A DNA stretch of 64,000 nucleotides from Bacillus taeanensis. GTDB taxonomy: Bacteria; Bacillota; Bacilli; Bacillales; UBA6769. Position numbers and translations under genes: made by a program. Location: NCBI RefSeq assembly GCF_003318295.1, contig NZ_QOCW01000001.1:1-64000 (forward strand), given 5' to 3'. The notes beneath the pieces are model-generated. The model made no database searches and was not told where the DNA came from. It was given only the letters and a program-made list of their open reading frames with translations. Each line of letters opens with the position of its first letter. Positions within the stretch are counted from its first letter, which is position 1. Below, piece after piece: positions 51,897 through 59,810 of the stretch.

Positions 51897-52922
51897 ATGA
51901 AAACAACAATCTATGATATAGCAAAGGAAGCTGGGGTATCGGCAACGACTGTTTCAAAAGTAATAAACAATAAAGGAAGAATAAGTGAAAAAACGCGCAA
52001 AAAAATCATGAAAATTATGGATGATCTTAATTATCGCCCGAGCATGCTTGCTTCTGCGATGAAAGGAAAATCAACCTATACAATAGCCCTTTTAATTCCT
52101 GATATTGATAACCCTATTTATGCGCAATATATGAAGTATATAGAAGAATATGGCCAGAAACTAGGATTTAGTATTGTAATGTGCAGTACAGGAAATGATC
52201 GCGAACGAGAAGAAAAGCACCTTACCCTTTTAAGACAAAAAAGTGTTGATGGCTTTATTATTGCTTCTCTTTTTAAAAATGAAACAACTCTTAAACAGTT
52301 AATTAAAGAAAAAGTTCCGCTTGTTTTTTTTAATAATCCAAAAATAGAATATAGTATTGATAGTGTGATCGTTGATGACTATTTAGGCGGCTATCAAGTA
52401 GGTGAACATTTATTATCTTTAGGTCATAAGAAAATTGGTGTCATTGCAGAGGAGCATACAAGTAGTGAAGAGCGAATAAGAGGATACCGCCAAGCATGTG
52501 CTGATAAAGGCGTTTCTGTGGATGACCGCTTAATTGTTACGTGTGATTCTACACTTGAAGGAGCACAAATACAGGCTGAGAAATTACTTAGCAAGGAAGA
52601 GAAGCCAACCGCTATCTTTGGATGTAATGATGTATTAGCCATTGGAACAATGCAGGCAGCTAAGGCGCAAGGTATTTTGATCCCAACAGAACTATCTATT
52701 ATTGGGTTTGATAATACAATGATGTCTAGAATTGTAGATCCTCCACTATCAACAGTTACTATGCCTCTTGATGAGTTAGCAAAGCAAGCGATGGATATAT
52801 TAGTTCAGAAAATTGAAAAAAACAATAAAATTACGCAGCGTATTTCAATGATTCCAGACCTTGTGATTCGTCAAACAACAGCACCAGTAAATAAAGCTGT
52901 GCAAACGAATTTTATAAAGTGA
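51897..52922 (+). CDS. LacI-family transcriptional regulator
   Basis: The 341-residue protein has an N-terminal LacI helix-turn-helix (TTIYDIAKEAGVSATTVSKVINN, 3-25) and hinge (about 45-60), then a periplasmic-binding-protein-like effector domain with GFDNTMMSRIVDPPLSTV near the end. It most likely represses the adjacent sugar importer by binding the palindromic sites at 53193 and 53448. The ATG at 51897 has only GGTGAG directly before it and a GAGGAG 16 bases upstream, so expression may be low. The effector sugar is unknown. Confidence 0.9.
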   Translation: MKTTIYDIAKEAGVSATTVSKVINNKGRISEKTRKKIMKIMDDLNYRPSMLASAMKGKSTYTIALLIPDIDNPIYAQYMKYIEEYGQKLGFSIVMCSTGNDREREEKHLTLLRQKSVDGFIIASLFKNETTLKQLIKEKVPLVFFNNPKIEYSIDSVIVDDYLGGYQVGEHLLSLGHKKIGVIAEEHTSSEERIRGYRQACADKGVSVDDRLIVTCDSTLEGAQIQAEKLLSKEEKPTAIFGCNDVLAIGTMQAAKAQGILIPTELSIIGFDNTMMSRIVDPPLSTVTMPLDELAKQAMDILVQKIEKNNKITQRISMIPDLVIRQTTAPVNKAVQTNFIK

Positions 52923-53154
52923 ATTTTTAAGTGATGTTTGGAGAATGAGAAATACAGCGTTGAAAGAAAATGAAACCAGCAAGACAGGGTAATCGAAAAC
53001 TTTTTCTCTCATTTAGCTGAAGGAAATTTCTTATTTAGTTATTTTCTACTTATTTAAAAAGCAATATGAGATGAAAAACGTAATAATTATATAATTTAAG
53101 GAATTACCCTGTTGAAACAGAAAAGGTAAGTGAGCGGTTATTTTTTGAAAAGTG

Positions 53155-53183
53155 TTGAAATTATATTAAACAGCGAGTAGAAT
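53155..53183 (+). promoter_or_regulatory. Distal promoter of the sugar ABC importer
   Basis: TTGAAA (53155-53160), 17-base spacer, TAGAAT (53178-53183). The operator at 53193 would cover the transcription start. Confidence 0.65.
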
Positions 53184-53192
53184 ATAAATAAA

Positions 53193-53206
53193 GGTTATCG
53201 ATTACC
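53193..53206 (+). promoter_or_regulatory. LacI-type operator 1
   Basis: GGTTATCGATTACC, a near-palindrome centred on ATCGAT, ten bases after the -10 of the distal promoter. Confidence 0.65.
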
Positions 53207-53403
53207 CTTCTTTATCTTTTCACCCTATTTGTTAGCCCTATTAACCCAATAATCAAATAAATGTAATCGCTTTATTTTTAGAGGCTCTTATTTTAGTACA
53301 TATCATAATCGAAGACTGACCTCTAAAATAAAAGAATTCCAAGCTGATTAGAGGGTTTAATTATCTGAATTATCATAATATGATAATTTTTCTGAAAAAA
53401 GTA

Positions 53404-53432
53404 TTGAAAGACGATTGAATATAGAGTAAGAT
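53404..53432 (+). promoter_or_regulatory. Proximal promoter of the sugar ABC importer
   Basis: TTGAAA (53404-53409), 17-base spacer, TAAGAT (53427-53432). Surrounding bases resemble those of the distal promoter. Confidence 0.6.
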
Positions 53433-53447
53433 ATAAACAGGTTGAAA

Positions 53448-53463
53448 GGGTAATCGATAACCC
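53448..53463 (+). promoter_or_regulatory. LacI-type operator 2
   Basis: GGGTAATCGATAACCC, palindromic except one base pair, 15 bases after the -10 of the proximal promoter. Confidence 0.7.
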
Positions 53464-53613
53464 ATATTTTTCACCTTACCGCCTTGGCATAGGGTAAACA
53501 CCATTTTAAATAAAAATTGGGGGTTGAGAAAAAATTTCTATACTAACAGATGTAATCGCTGTCATAAAACAAAATGTTTTTTTTAACTTAGAACAAAGGC
53601 CTTATGATAAAAA

Positions 53614-53627
53614 TGTAAGCGTTACCT
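53614..53627 (+). promoter_or_regulatory. Catabolite-responsive element (cre)
   Basis: TGTAAGCGTTACCT matches TGWAARCGYTWNCW at every position. It is 89 bases before the binding-protein gene, so CcpA repression of the importer is expected. Confidence 0.75.
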
Positions 53628-53715
53628 TAAGTCTTATAAGGGGAAATAAAAATGAACTCTCTTATGTGTTGGTCATTGTACGTAGGTTGTTAGTAAAAAA
53701 ATCAAGGGGGATTTT

Positions 53716-54696
53716 ATGATGAAACTAAAAAAAATAATCAACTGCTTTATGATGGCGATTTTACTTATCGGCTTACTTGCTGCATGCGGCTCAGATGAAA
53801 CAGCAGGTAGTGGCGAAGGAAAAGACCAAATTAAAATTGGTGCAGCAATGCCGGTATTTGATGATAAATGGTTGTCTTACTTATACGATGGAATCACAGA
53901 ATACGATGAGCAAAATGATAATGTAGAAGTAATCATGGTCGATGCGAAAAATGATGCTGGTAAACAATTTTCACAAGTTGAAACATTTATCGTTCAGCAA
54001 GTGGATGCGATTTTAATTAATCCAGTTGAAACAGACTCATTAGGACCAATGGTAGATGCAGCAAACGAAGCCGGTATTCCTGTTGTTGTTGTTAACAGAC
54101 AGCCTGATGAAGAGGTTATGAAGAATATTTACGCATATGTTGGTTCCGAATCTCTTGAAGCTGGTACGATTCAGATGGAAAAAGTAGTGGAGCTATTAGG
54201 TGGAAAAGGAAACGTTGCCATTATGAACGGTACGTTAGGTCAAGAATCTGTAGTAAAAAGAACACAGGGAAATAAAGATGTTCTTGCGGAAAATCCAGAT
54301 ATGAAGCTTGTACGTGAACAAACAGGTGATTATCAACGTGCTTTAGGAATGACAGTTATGGAAAACTGGATTCAAGCTGGTGATCAAATTGATGCCATTG
54401 TAGCAAACAATGATGAAATGGCAATTGGTGCAATTATGGCTCTTGAAGCAGCTGGTCAGCTTGAAGGAAAAGTGATTGCTGGTATTGATGGAACAATTGA
54501 TGCACTGCAGTATGTAAAAGATGGGAAGTTAAATATTACTGCTTTCCAAGATGCGTATGGTCAAGGGAAAGGGGCAATTGAAGCAGCAGTAAAAGCAGTA
54601 AACGGAGAAAAGTTAGATAATAACTTTATCAACATTCCTTTTGAGCTTGTAACAGAGGAAAATGTGGACGAGTATATTGCGAAGTGGGAAAAGTGA
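53716..54696 (+). CDS. Sugar ABC transporter substrate-binding lipoprotein (RbsB type)
   Basis: The 326-residue protein has a signal peptide with lipobox LLAAC (Cys24) and a two-lobed Peripla_BP_4 domain (about 38-320, with KNDAGKQFSQVE and AIVANNDEMAIGA). It captures a monosaccharide or related polyol outside the membrane. The sequence GAAMPVFDDKWLSYLYDGI does not let me name the sugar; ribose, inositol and galactose-type ligands are all possible. The ATG follows AAGGGGG. A stem-loop separates it from the ATPase gene. Confidence 0.9.
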   Translation: MMKLKKIINCFMMAILLIGLLAACGSDETAGSGEGKDQIKIGAAMPVFDDKWLSYLYDGITEYDEQNDNVEVIMVDAKNDAGKQFSQVETFIVQQVDAILINPVETDSLGPMVDAANEAGIPVVVVNRQPDEEVMKNIYAYVGSESLEAGTIQMEKVVELLGGKGNVAIMNGTLGQESVVKRTQGNKDVLAENPDMKLVREQTGDYQRALGMTVMENWIQAGDQIDAIVANNDEMAIGAIMALEAAGQLEGKVIAGIDGTIDALQYVKDGKLNITAFQDAYGQGKGAIEAAVKAVNGEKLDNNFINIPFELVTEENVDEYIAKWEK

Positions 54697-54714
54697 TCTG
54701 AAGTACTGAAATAA

Positions 54715-54740
54715 GAAGGAGGGCATGATTGTCCTCCTTC
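54715..54740 (+). repeat. Intercistronic stem-loop between binding protein and ATPase genes
   Basis: GAAGGAGG (54715-54722) and CCTCCTTC (54733-54740) form a perfect stem with a ten-base loop. There is no T tract, so it is more likely a 3' stabiliser of the binding-protein mRNA than a terminator. The left arm also resembles a ribosome site. Confidence 0.7.
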
Positions 54741-54766
54741 ATAAAAGGTGAAAGAGGTGGGATCCG

Positions 54767-56257
54767 GTGAGTACAAATTATATTTTGGAATTAGAAAACA
54801 TTACAAAGGAATTCCCAGGGGTAAAAGCGTTAGATAATATTCAGCTTAAGATTAGAAAAGGAACGGTTCACGGTTTAATGGGGGAAAATGGTGCGGGAAA
54901 ATCAACACTGATGAAAATTATTTTCGGTATTTATACGCCAACTGCCGGCACGATCAAGTTTAAAGGACAAGAATTGAAATTATCGGGTACGAAAGATGCA
55001 TTAAAAAATGGCATTTCAATGATTCATCAAGAGTTAAGCCCGGTGCCTCATATGACGGTTGCAGAAAATATTTACTTAGGAAGAGAACCAATGATTAGTA
55101 AAACAGGTTGGGTGAACAGCAAGAAAATGGTTGAAGATTCGAGGGAGTTATTTGAGAAGTTAGAGATTAACATTGATCCAAATACAAAAATGAAGGATTT
55201 AAGTATTGCGAATATGCAGATGGTGGAGATCGCTACTGCCGTATCATATAATGCTGATTTAATTATTATGGATGAACCGACTTCAGCAATTACTGAGAAA
55301 GAAGTTGAGCAATTATTCGAAATTATACGTTCCTTAAAAGCAAAAGGCGTTTCCATTATCTATATTTCACATAAAATGGATGAAATTTTTGAAATTTGTG
55401 ACGATCTTACTGTATTTAGAGACGGGCAATATATTGGAACAAAAGAAGCGAAAGACATTGATTCGGATACATTAATTCAAATGATGGTTGGAAGGGAAAT
55501 TAAGCAGGTTTTCCATAAAGAAGAGGCTGAAATTGGGGAAGTGGCCTTAGCCGTTAAAAATTTATCGCGTGAAGGAAAATTTAAAGATGTTAGCTTTGAA
55601 GTAAGAAAAGGGGAAATTTTGGGGATTGCAGGGTTAATGGGTTCGGGAAGAACGGAAGTCATTGAAAGTATTTTTGGTATTGACCCGCCTGATTCTGGTG
55701 AAATTCACATTCATGGAAAAAAGGTCGACATGAAATCTCCGCAGCATGCCATTAAGCATAAAGTGGCGTTATTAACGGAAGATCGAAAATTAACAGGGGC
55801 ATTTCTGCCGATTTCTATTCGTGATAATATGATTACTTCCAATATCAATCAGTTTTTAAATTTTGGATTTCTTAAAAGTAAGCAAGTTAAGGAAACATGC
55901 AATGAACAGGTAAAGCGCTTAAATATTAAAACACCTCATATTAACCAGTTGATTATGAATTTAAGCGGTGGAAATCAGCAGAAAGTATTGCTGGCAAGAT
56001 GGCTGTTGAATGATCCTGATATTTTAATTTTAGATGAACCTACAAGAGGCGTTGATGTCGGAGCGAAATCAGAAATTCATAAATTAATGTCTAAGTTAGC
56101 ACAAGAAGGAAAAGCAATCATCATGATTTCCTCTGAGATGCCGGAAGTATTAGGAATGAGTGACCGGGTCATGGTTATGCATGAAGGAAAGAAAAAGGGC
56201 GAGTTAAGCAGAGGAGAAGCAAATCAAGAAAAAGTATTAGAAGTGGCTTACAGTTAA
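54767..56257 (+). CDS. Sugar ABC transporter ATPase (RbsA type, duplicated domains)
   Basis: The 496-residue protein has two ABC domains. The first has Walker A GENGAGKS (near 38-45) and Walker [10 protein letters not shown]; the second has a degenerate Walker A (GLMGSGRTE), as is normal for RbsA/MglA, and signature LSGGNQQK with [13 protein letters not shown]. It powers the importer at the inner membrane face. GTG start after AGAGGTGG. It lies 70 bases after the binding-protein gene. Confidence 0.93.
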   Translation: MSTNYILELENITKEFPGVKALDNIQLKIRKGTVHGLMGENGAGKSTLMKIIFGIYTPTAGTIKFKGQELKLSGTKDALKNGISMIHQELSPVPHMTVAENIYLGREPMISKTGWVNSKKMVEDSRELFEKLEINIDPNTKMKDLSIANMQMVEIATAVSYNADLIIMDEPTSAITEKEVEQLFEIIRSLKAKGVSIIYISHKMDEIFEICDDLTVFRDGQYIGTKEAKDIDSDTLIQMMVGREIKQVFHKEEAEIGEVALAVKNLSREGKFKDVSFEVRKGEILGIAGLMGSGRTEVIESIFGIDPPDSGEIHIHGKKVDMKSPQHAIKHKVALLTEDRKLTGAFLPISIRDNMITSNINQFLNFGFLKSKQVKETCNEQVKRLNIKTPHINQLIMNLSGGNQQKVLLARWLLNDPDILILDEPTRGVDVGAKSEIHKLMSKLAQEGKAIIMISSEMPEVLGMSDRVMVMHEGKKKGELSRGEANQEKVLEVAYS

Positions 56258-56292
56258 AAAAACGATTTCTAAAATTATAAGGAGGTTTTAAG

Positions 56293-57294
56293 ATGAACAA
56301 TCCAGTTGGCAGTCCGGCAACAAGCGTTGGCGCTAAAGGCAATAAAATTGATTGGAAAGAAAAAGGGCCTCAAATTCTGAGTAAGTATGGCATTCTATTC
56401 GTTCTCATCGCAATGATGGTTGTGATGTCCTTTCTATCAGATGCGTTTCTTACAACTCAAAATCTATTAAACGTTGTTCGTCAAATTTCGTTTATTGGTA
56501 TTGTCGCAATGGGTGTTACAATGATTATTATTACAACGGGAATTGATTTATCTTCAGGTTCATTGATAGCCCTCGTATCCATTGTCACAGCAAGTTTTGC
56601 CCACCCAGGAGAATATCCATTAGTTGTAACCATTTTAATTGGTATTGGTCTTGGTGCAGCAGCAGGTTTTATTAACGGGGCTGTAACAGCGAAAGGAAAG
56701 ATTCCTGCGTTTATTACAACACTAGGTATGATGATTGCAGCTCGTGGTTTAGCGTTATTATATAGTGATGGAAGACCGATTCCGAACTTATCTGAATCTT
56801 TCTTATTTCTTGGAAAAGGCGAAATTCTAGGTATCCCATTCCCGATTATTGTGTTCATTGCAGTTGGAATCATTTCTCACTTAATGTTAAGTAAAACAAA
56901 GTTTGGTAAGTACACATATGCGATTGGCGGCAATGAACAAGCAGCAAGAATTTGTGGAATTAACGTCGATCGTTACAAAATTATGATTTATACGTACGCA
57001 GGTATCTTATCTGCGATTGCCGGAATGATGTTAACAGCGCGAATTAGTGTTGGTCAGCCGAGTATGGGGGTTATGTTTGAGTTAGATGCAATCGCGGCAG
57101 CGGTTATCGGTGGAACAAGTTTAGCCGGTGGTGTCGGAACAATTGCAGGAACGGTTATTGGTGCGTTAATTATCGGTGTTCTGAATAATGGACTTGATTT
57201 ATTAAGCGTATCGTCTTACTGGCAGCAAATTTTAAAAGGAGTTATTATTGTAAGCGCTGTATTAATTGATGCTCGTAAAAATAAAAAATCTTAA
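56293..57294 (+). CDS. Sugar ABC transporter permease (RbsC type)
   Basis: The 333-residue protein has about ten hydrophobic segments and family motifs TTGIDLSSGSLIALVSI (near 96) and AARICGINVDRYKIMIYTYAG near 220, and GGTSLAGGVGTIAGT. It forms the membrane channel of the importer. The ATG follows AAGGAGG. No sugar kinase or mutarotase gene (rbsK, rbsD) follows, so metabolism of the substrate is encoded elsewhere. Confidence 0.93.
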   Translation: MNNPVGSPATSVGAKGNKIDWKEKGPQILSKYGILFVLIAMMVVMSFLSDAFLTTQNLLNVVRQISFIGIVAMGVTMIIITTGIDLSSGSLIALVSIVTASFAHPGEYPLVVTILIGIGLGAAAGFINGAVTAKGKIPAFITTLGMMIAARGLALLYSDGRPIPNLSESFLFLGKGEILGIPFPIIVFIAVGIISHLMLSKTKFGKYTYAIGGNEQAARICGINVDRYKIMIYTYAGILSAIAGMMLTARISVGQPSMGVMFELDAIAAAVIGGTSLAGGVGTIAGTVIGALIIGVLNNGLDLLSVSSYWQQILKGVIIVSAVLIDARKNKKS

Positions 57295-57305
57295 TAGAAG
57301 TAATA

Positions 57306-57335
57306 AGACGGCTGCCTAAAGACAGCCGTCTATTT
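57306..57335. terminator. Terminator between the permease and lipoprotein genes
   Basis: AGACGGCTG and CAGCCGTCT form a perfect 9-bp stem. T/A-rich sequence on both sides lets it work for the two convergent genes. Confidence 0.85.
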
Positions 57336-57340
57336 ATCTA

Positions 57341-57664
57341 TTAATTGTTTTCTTCTTCAGAAGGTTCCTCATCAACATCTGGTTCTACTTCATCGCCGCC
57401 TTCAGTATCTTGTGGATCTTCAGAAGGCTCTTCATCTAAATCTGGTTCATCTTCATCAGAGCCGAGGTTGCCTCCTGGATCTTCAGAAGGTTCTTCATCT
57501 AAATCTGGCTCTTCCGCATCTGGTTCTAGAGTGCCTTCTTCACCGATATCTTCTTCCATTTCTACATCCTCTGTTACAGGGTCTTCAGTTTCTGTATCGC
57601 CGCAGCCTGCTAATAATAGTCCTGCTCCAAGTGGGATAGATAATAGCAAATTCTTCTTATTCAT
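57341..57664 (-). CDS. Acidic repeat lipoprotein, 107 residues
   Basis: Signal peptide and lipobox LLAGC (Cys21) are followed by an 86-residue mature part made mostly of Asp, Glu, Pro and Gly, without any Lys or Arg. Three imperfect copies of EPDLDEEPSEDP are visible. It would sit on the outer face of the membrane as a disordered polyanion. Binding of cations or wall polymers is conceivable but not shown. The ATG follows GAGGAGTG. A Ser-rich frame on the opposite strand has no ribosome site. Confidence 0.82.
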   Translation of the reverse strand: MNKKNLLLSIPLGAGLLLAGCGDTETEDPVTEDVEMEEDIGEEGTLEPDAEEPDLDEEPSEDPGGNLGSDEDEPDLDEEPSEDPQDTEGGDEVEPDVDEEPSEEENN

Positions 57665-57800
57665 CTTAACACTCCTCTTTTCTATTTTTTTAGTCTATAA
57701 GTAACATTCCCGATAGAAGGTGAAGCAAACATCTAATTTATAGACTAAAACTCCTAATTTTTTGTATAAATAAGCATAATAATTTTATTTTAACAAAAAA

Positions 57801-57839
57801 CTTATAAAAACTTGATTTATTACTTATAACTACTTATAA
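57801..57839 (+). promoter_or_regulatory. Three CTTATAA direct repeats upstream of glcR
   Basis: CTTATAA occurs at 57801, 57823 and 57833, spaced 22 and 10 bases. DeoR-family regulators often bind tandem direct repeats, so these may be autoregulatory sites; parts may also be the -10. Confidence 0.4.
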
Positions 57840-57874
57840 TAATCAGTGAAATACAAATAGTGGAAGTGATGGTT

Positions 57875-58633
57875 TTGTATCAGCAGGAACGACTATTAGC
57901 AATTATTCAATATTTAAAAGAACATAAAAAAATTAGTGTTGAGCAAATTTGTGAGAAATTTAATGTGTCCCGTGATACGGCAAGACGTGATCTTGTAAAA
58001 CTTGAAGAACAGGAAATGATTATTCGAACACGCGGCGGGGCAATGCTGCCAACTTTAAAAAAGGAAATAAAAAATTATCAAGACCGTCTTCGTTATGTGT
58101 CTAAAGAAAAGAAGGCAATTGGAAAACTAGCGGCATCTTTAATAAAAGATGGAGACAACATTATTATGGACACTTCAACAACCGTGCAGGCTTGTGCGGA
58201 GTTTATTAACACGGACTGTTCAGTTATTACAAATTCAATTAATCAAGCAGATATTCTATCAAACAAGTCTGGGGTTGATATTCACTTATTAGGAGGACAG
58301 CTAAATAAAGAGCACCGCTTTTTATATGGAGCGGGAACTCTGGAAAAGCTCAATGCTTATAACGTTAATAAAGCATTTATCGGCGTTGTAGGGATTACAG
58401 AAAGAGGTCTTATGATCGCTCATGAGGAAGATGGTTTTATTAAGAAAAAGATGATTGAGCAGGCAGAGCAGGTAATTGTGCTTGCTGATGCTTCAAAGTT
58501 TGAAAATAATGCTTTATTTACTTTTGCTAAGCTATCACAAATCGATGTAATTATTACAGATCAAGAACCAGATGAATCGTTTCTAAAAGTATTAGAGGAG
58601 TATGAAGTAGACGTATTGTTTGCTTTCGATTAA
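57875..58633 (+). CDS. glcR: DeoR-family repressor, GlcR-like
   Basis: The 252-residue protein has an N-terminal winged helix (about 5-58, ISVEQICEKFNVSRDTARRDLVKLEEQ) and a sugar-phosphate-binding domain with DTSTTVQACAEF, ITNSINQADIL and LLGGQLNKEHRFLYG. It closely resembles my memory of B. subtilis GlcR (YwpI), and as there it is next to a HAD phosphatase gene. TTG at 57875 gives MYQQERLLAI, fitting GlcR, with GGAAGTGAT just upstream; ATG at 57869 or GTG at 57860 are alternatives. It probably regulates itself and the phosphatase. Confidence 0.82.
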   Translation: MYQQERLLAIIQYLKEHKKISVEQICEKFNVSRDTARRDLVKLEEQEMIIRTRGGAMLPTLKKEIKNYQDRLRYVSKEKKAIGKLAASLIKDGDNIIMDTSTTVQACAEFINTDCSVITNSINQADILSNKSGVDIHLLGGQLNKEHRFLYGAGTLEKLNAYNVNKAFIGVVGITERGLMIAHEEDGFIKKKMIEQAEQVIVLADASKFENNALFTFAKLSQIDVIITDQEPDESFLKVLEEYEVDVLFAFD

Positions 58634-58653
58634 ATAAAAAGGAGACCATTACA

Positions 58654-59526
58654 ATGAAATTGATTGCCATTGATTTAGATGGGACGCTTTTAAATCATCA
58701 CAGCGAAATCAGTCAAGAAAACATAAAGGCAGTGAATTATGCGCGCACTCAAGGAATCGAAGTTGTCATTGCAACGGGGAGAGCTTATTTTGATGTTTGC
58801 CGAATTTGTGACAGGGCAGGACTTTCTTCTATAAAAGTGATTAGCGCAAATGGAGCTGCTCTTCATTCAGAAAAAGGAAAACCGCTTCGTTCCATTCCGA
58901 TGGAGAGAAGTGATGTAGAAATGAGTTTAAAGTGGCTTGAAGAAAATGAGTTTTATTATGAAGTATTTACAGAGAAAGCGATTTATACGCCTCAAAACAG
59001 TCGTGACATCATGAAGATTGAAATTGACCGCTTAAAAAGCGCGAATCCGAACATTAATGAAGCAGCACTTCATGAAGCGGCCAAAAAACAATACAGTCAA
59101 ACAGGTTTCGCCTTTGTGGATGGCTATCAAGATATTTTAAACACTCATGCTGAAGTTTATAACATTTTAGCTTTTTCATTTGATGGGGAAAAGCGAACGG
59201 CTGGATGGAAGCACTTTAAACAATATAATCATTTTACACTTGTTTCTTCAGCAGATCATAATTTTGAGCTTGAACATAAAGAAGCATCAAAAGGAAACGC
59301 GTTAGAAATGCTGGCAGAATCTCTAAACATTCCGCTTAAAGAAACGATAGCGGTTGGAGACAGTTATAATGATGTGTCGATGTTTCAAAAAGCAGGTGTG
59401 AGTGTTGCGATGGGTAACGCCAAGGAAGATATTAAAGCATTATGTAGCATGACTACCCTTACAAATGATGAAAATGGGGTCGCCCATGCAATTTATAAGA
59501 TCGTTGATCAAGCTGTAAAGGCTTGA
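58654..59526 (+). CDS. Cof-type HAD-IIB phosphatase, YwpJ-like
   Basis: The 290-residue phosphatase has motif I DLDGTLL (8-14), motif III Lys in KGNALEML and motif IV VGDSYNDVSMF (near 233). HAD-IIB enzymes dephosphorylate sugar phosphates or cofactors. Its pairing with a GlcR-type regulator, the same as glcR-ywpJ in B. subtilis, suggests a sugar phosphate substrate. The ATG follows AAAAGGAG, 20 bases after glcR. Confidence 0.85.
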   Translation: MKLIAIDLDGTLLNHHSEISQENIKAVNYARTQGIEVVIATGRAYFDVCRICDRAGLSSIKVISANGAALHSEKGKPLRSIPMERSDVEMSLKWLEENEFYYEVFTEKAIYTPQNSRDIMKIEIDRLKSANPNINEAALHEAAKKQYSQTGFAFVDGYQDILNTHAEVYNILAFSFDGEKRTAGWKHFKQYNHFTLVSSADHNFELEHKEASKGNALEMLAESLNIPLKETIAVGDSYNDVSMFQKAGVSVAMGNAKEDIKALCSMTTLTNDENGVAHAIYKIVDQAVKA

Positions 59527-59536
59527 ATCTATAAAA

Positions 59537-59590
59537 GATAAAAGCTGACCGGCGTCACCTAACGGGCGTAACGGTGAGCTTTTATTTTGT
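59537..59590 (+). terminator. Terminator after the HAD phosphatase gene
   Basis: AAAAGCT-ACCG pairs with CGGT-AGCTTTT around a GC-rich loop, followed by TATTTTG. Confidence 0.75.
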
Positions 59591-59672
59591 CTGCTTTTCT
59601 AACATTAACAATCAATTTATTTCCCTACATACTTTTCCCATTTTTGTTCATATTAAAGATAGGTGAAAAGAA

Positions 59673-59795
59673 TTGGAAAATTTGATGTTTTATATACCGA
59701 ATTGGGATATTTGGTTAGGTGCATTATTTGCATTTTTTATTCCACTAAGTATTGCTAAAATTTCAAAATGGTTGCGCGGTAAAATCCAAAGTTAG
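59673..59795 (+). CDS. Small single-pass membrane protein, 40 residues, first gene of the ger operon
   Basis: The frame reads MENLMFYIPNWDIWLGALF, then AFFIPLSIAKISKWLRGKIQS. One hydrophobic segment (about 14-31) is followed by a basic tail, giving an expected cytoplasmic C terminus. The TTG start is six bases after AGGTGA; an ATG four codons later lacks good spacing. It ends 15 bases before the germinant receptor A gene, so they are very likely co-transcribed. Small membrane subunits are known in some germinant receptor operons, but I cannot assign this one to a family. Confidence 0.55.
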   Translation: MENLMFYIPNWDIWLGALFAFFIPLSIAKISKWLRGKIQS

Positions 59796-59810
59796 AAGGC
59801 AGGAAGTGAG

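Larger units (their letters stand above)
52923..53715 (+). promoter_or_regulatory. 793-bp regulatory region with duplicated promoter/operator units
   Basis: There is no gene. Two units about 250 bp apart each hold a sigma-A promoter followed by a palindromic operator, then a TTTTCACC motif and ATGTAATCGCT. A third, degenerate operator (GGGTAATCGA at 52988) follows a TTGAAA at 52960. A cre site lies at 53614. TTTTAGAGG near 53277 and CCTCTAAAA near 53321 could form a long-range hairpin between the units. Confidence 0.6.

Noticed and set aside
57345..57704. 119-codon Ser/Pro-rich frame on the plus strand
   Set aside because: It is the complement of the acidic lipoprotein gene; low complexity arises from that gene's GAA/GAT-rich codons. 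It has no ribosome site, while the minus frame has GAGGAG, a signal peptide and a lipobox.
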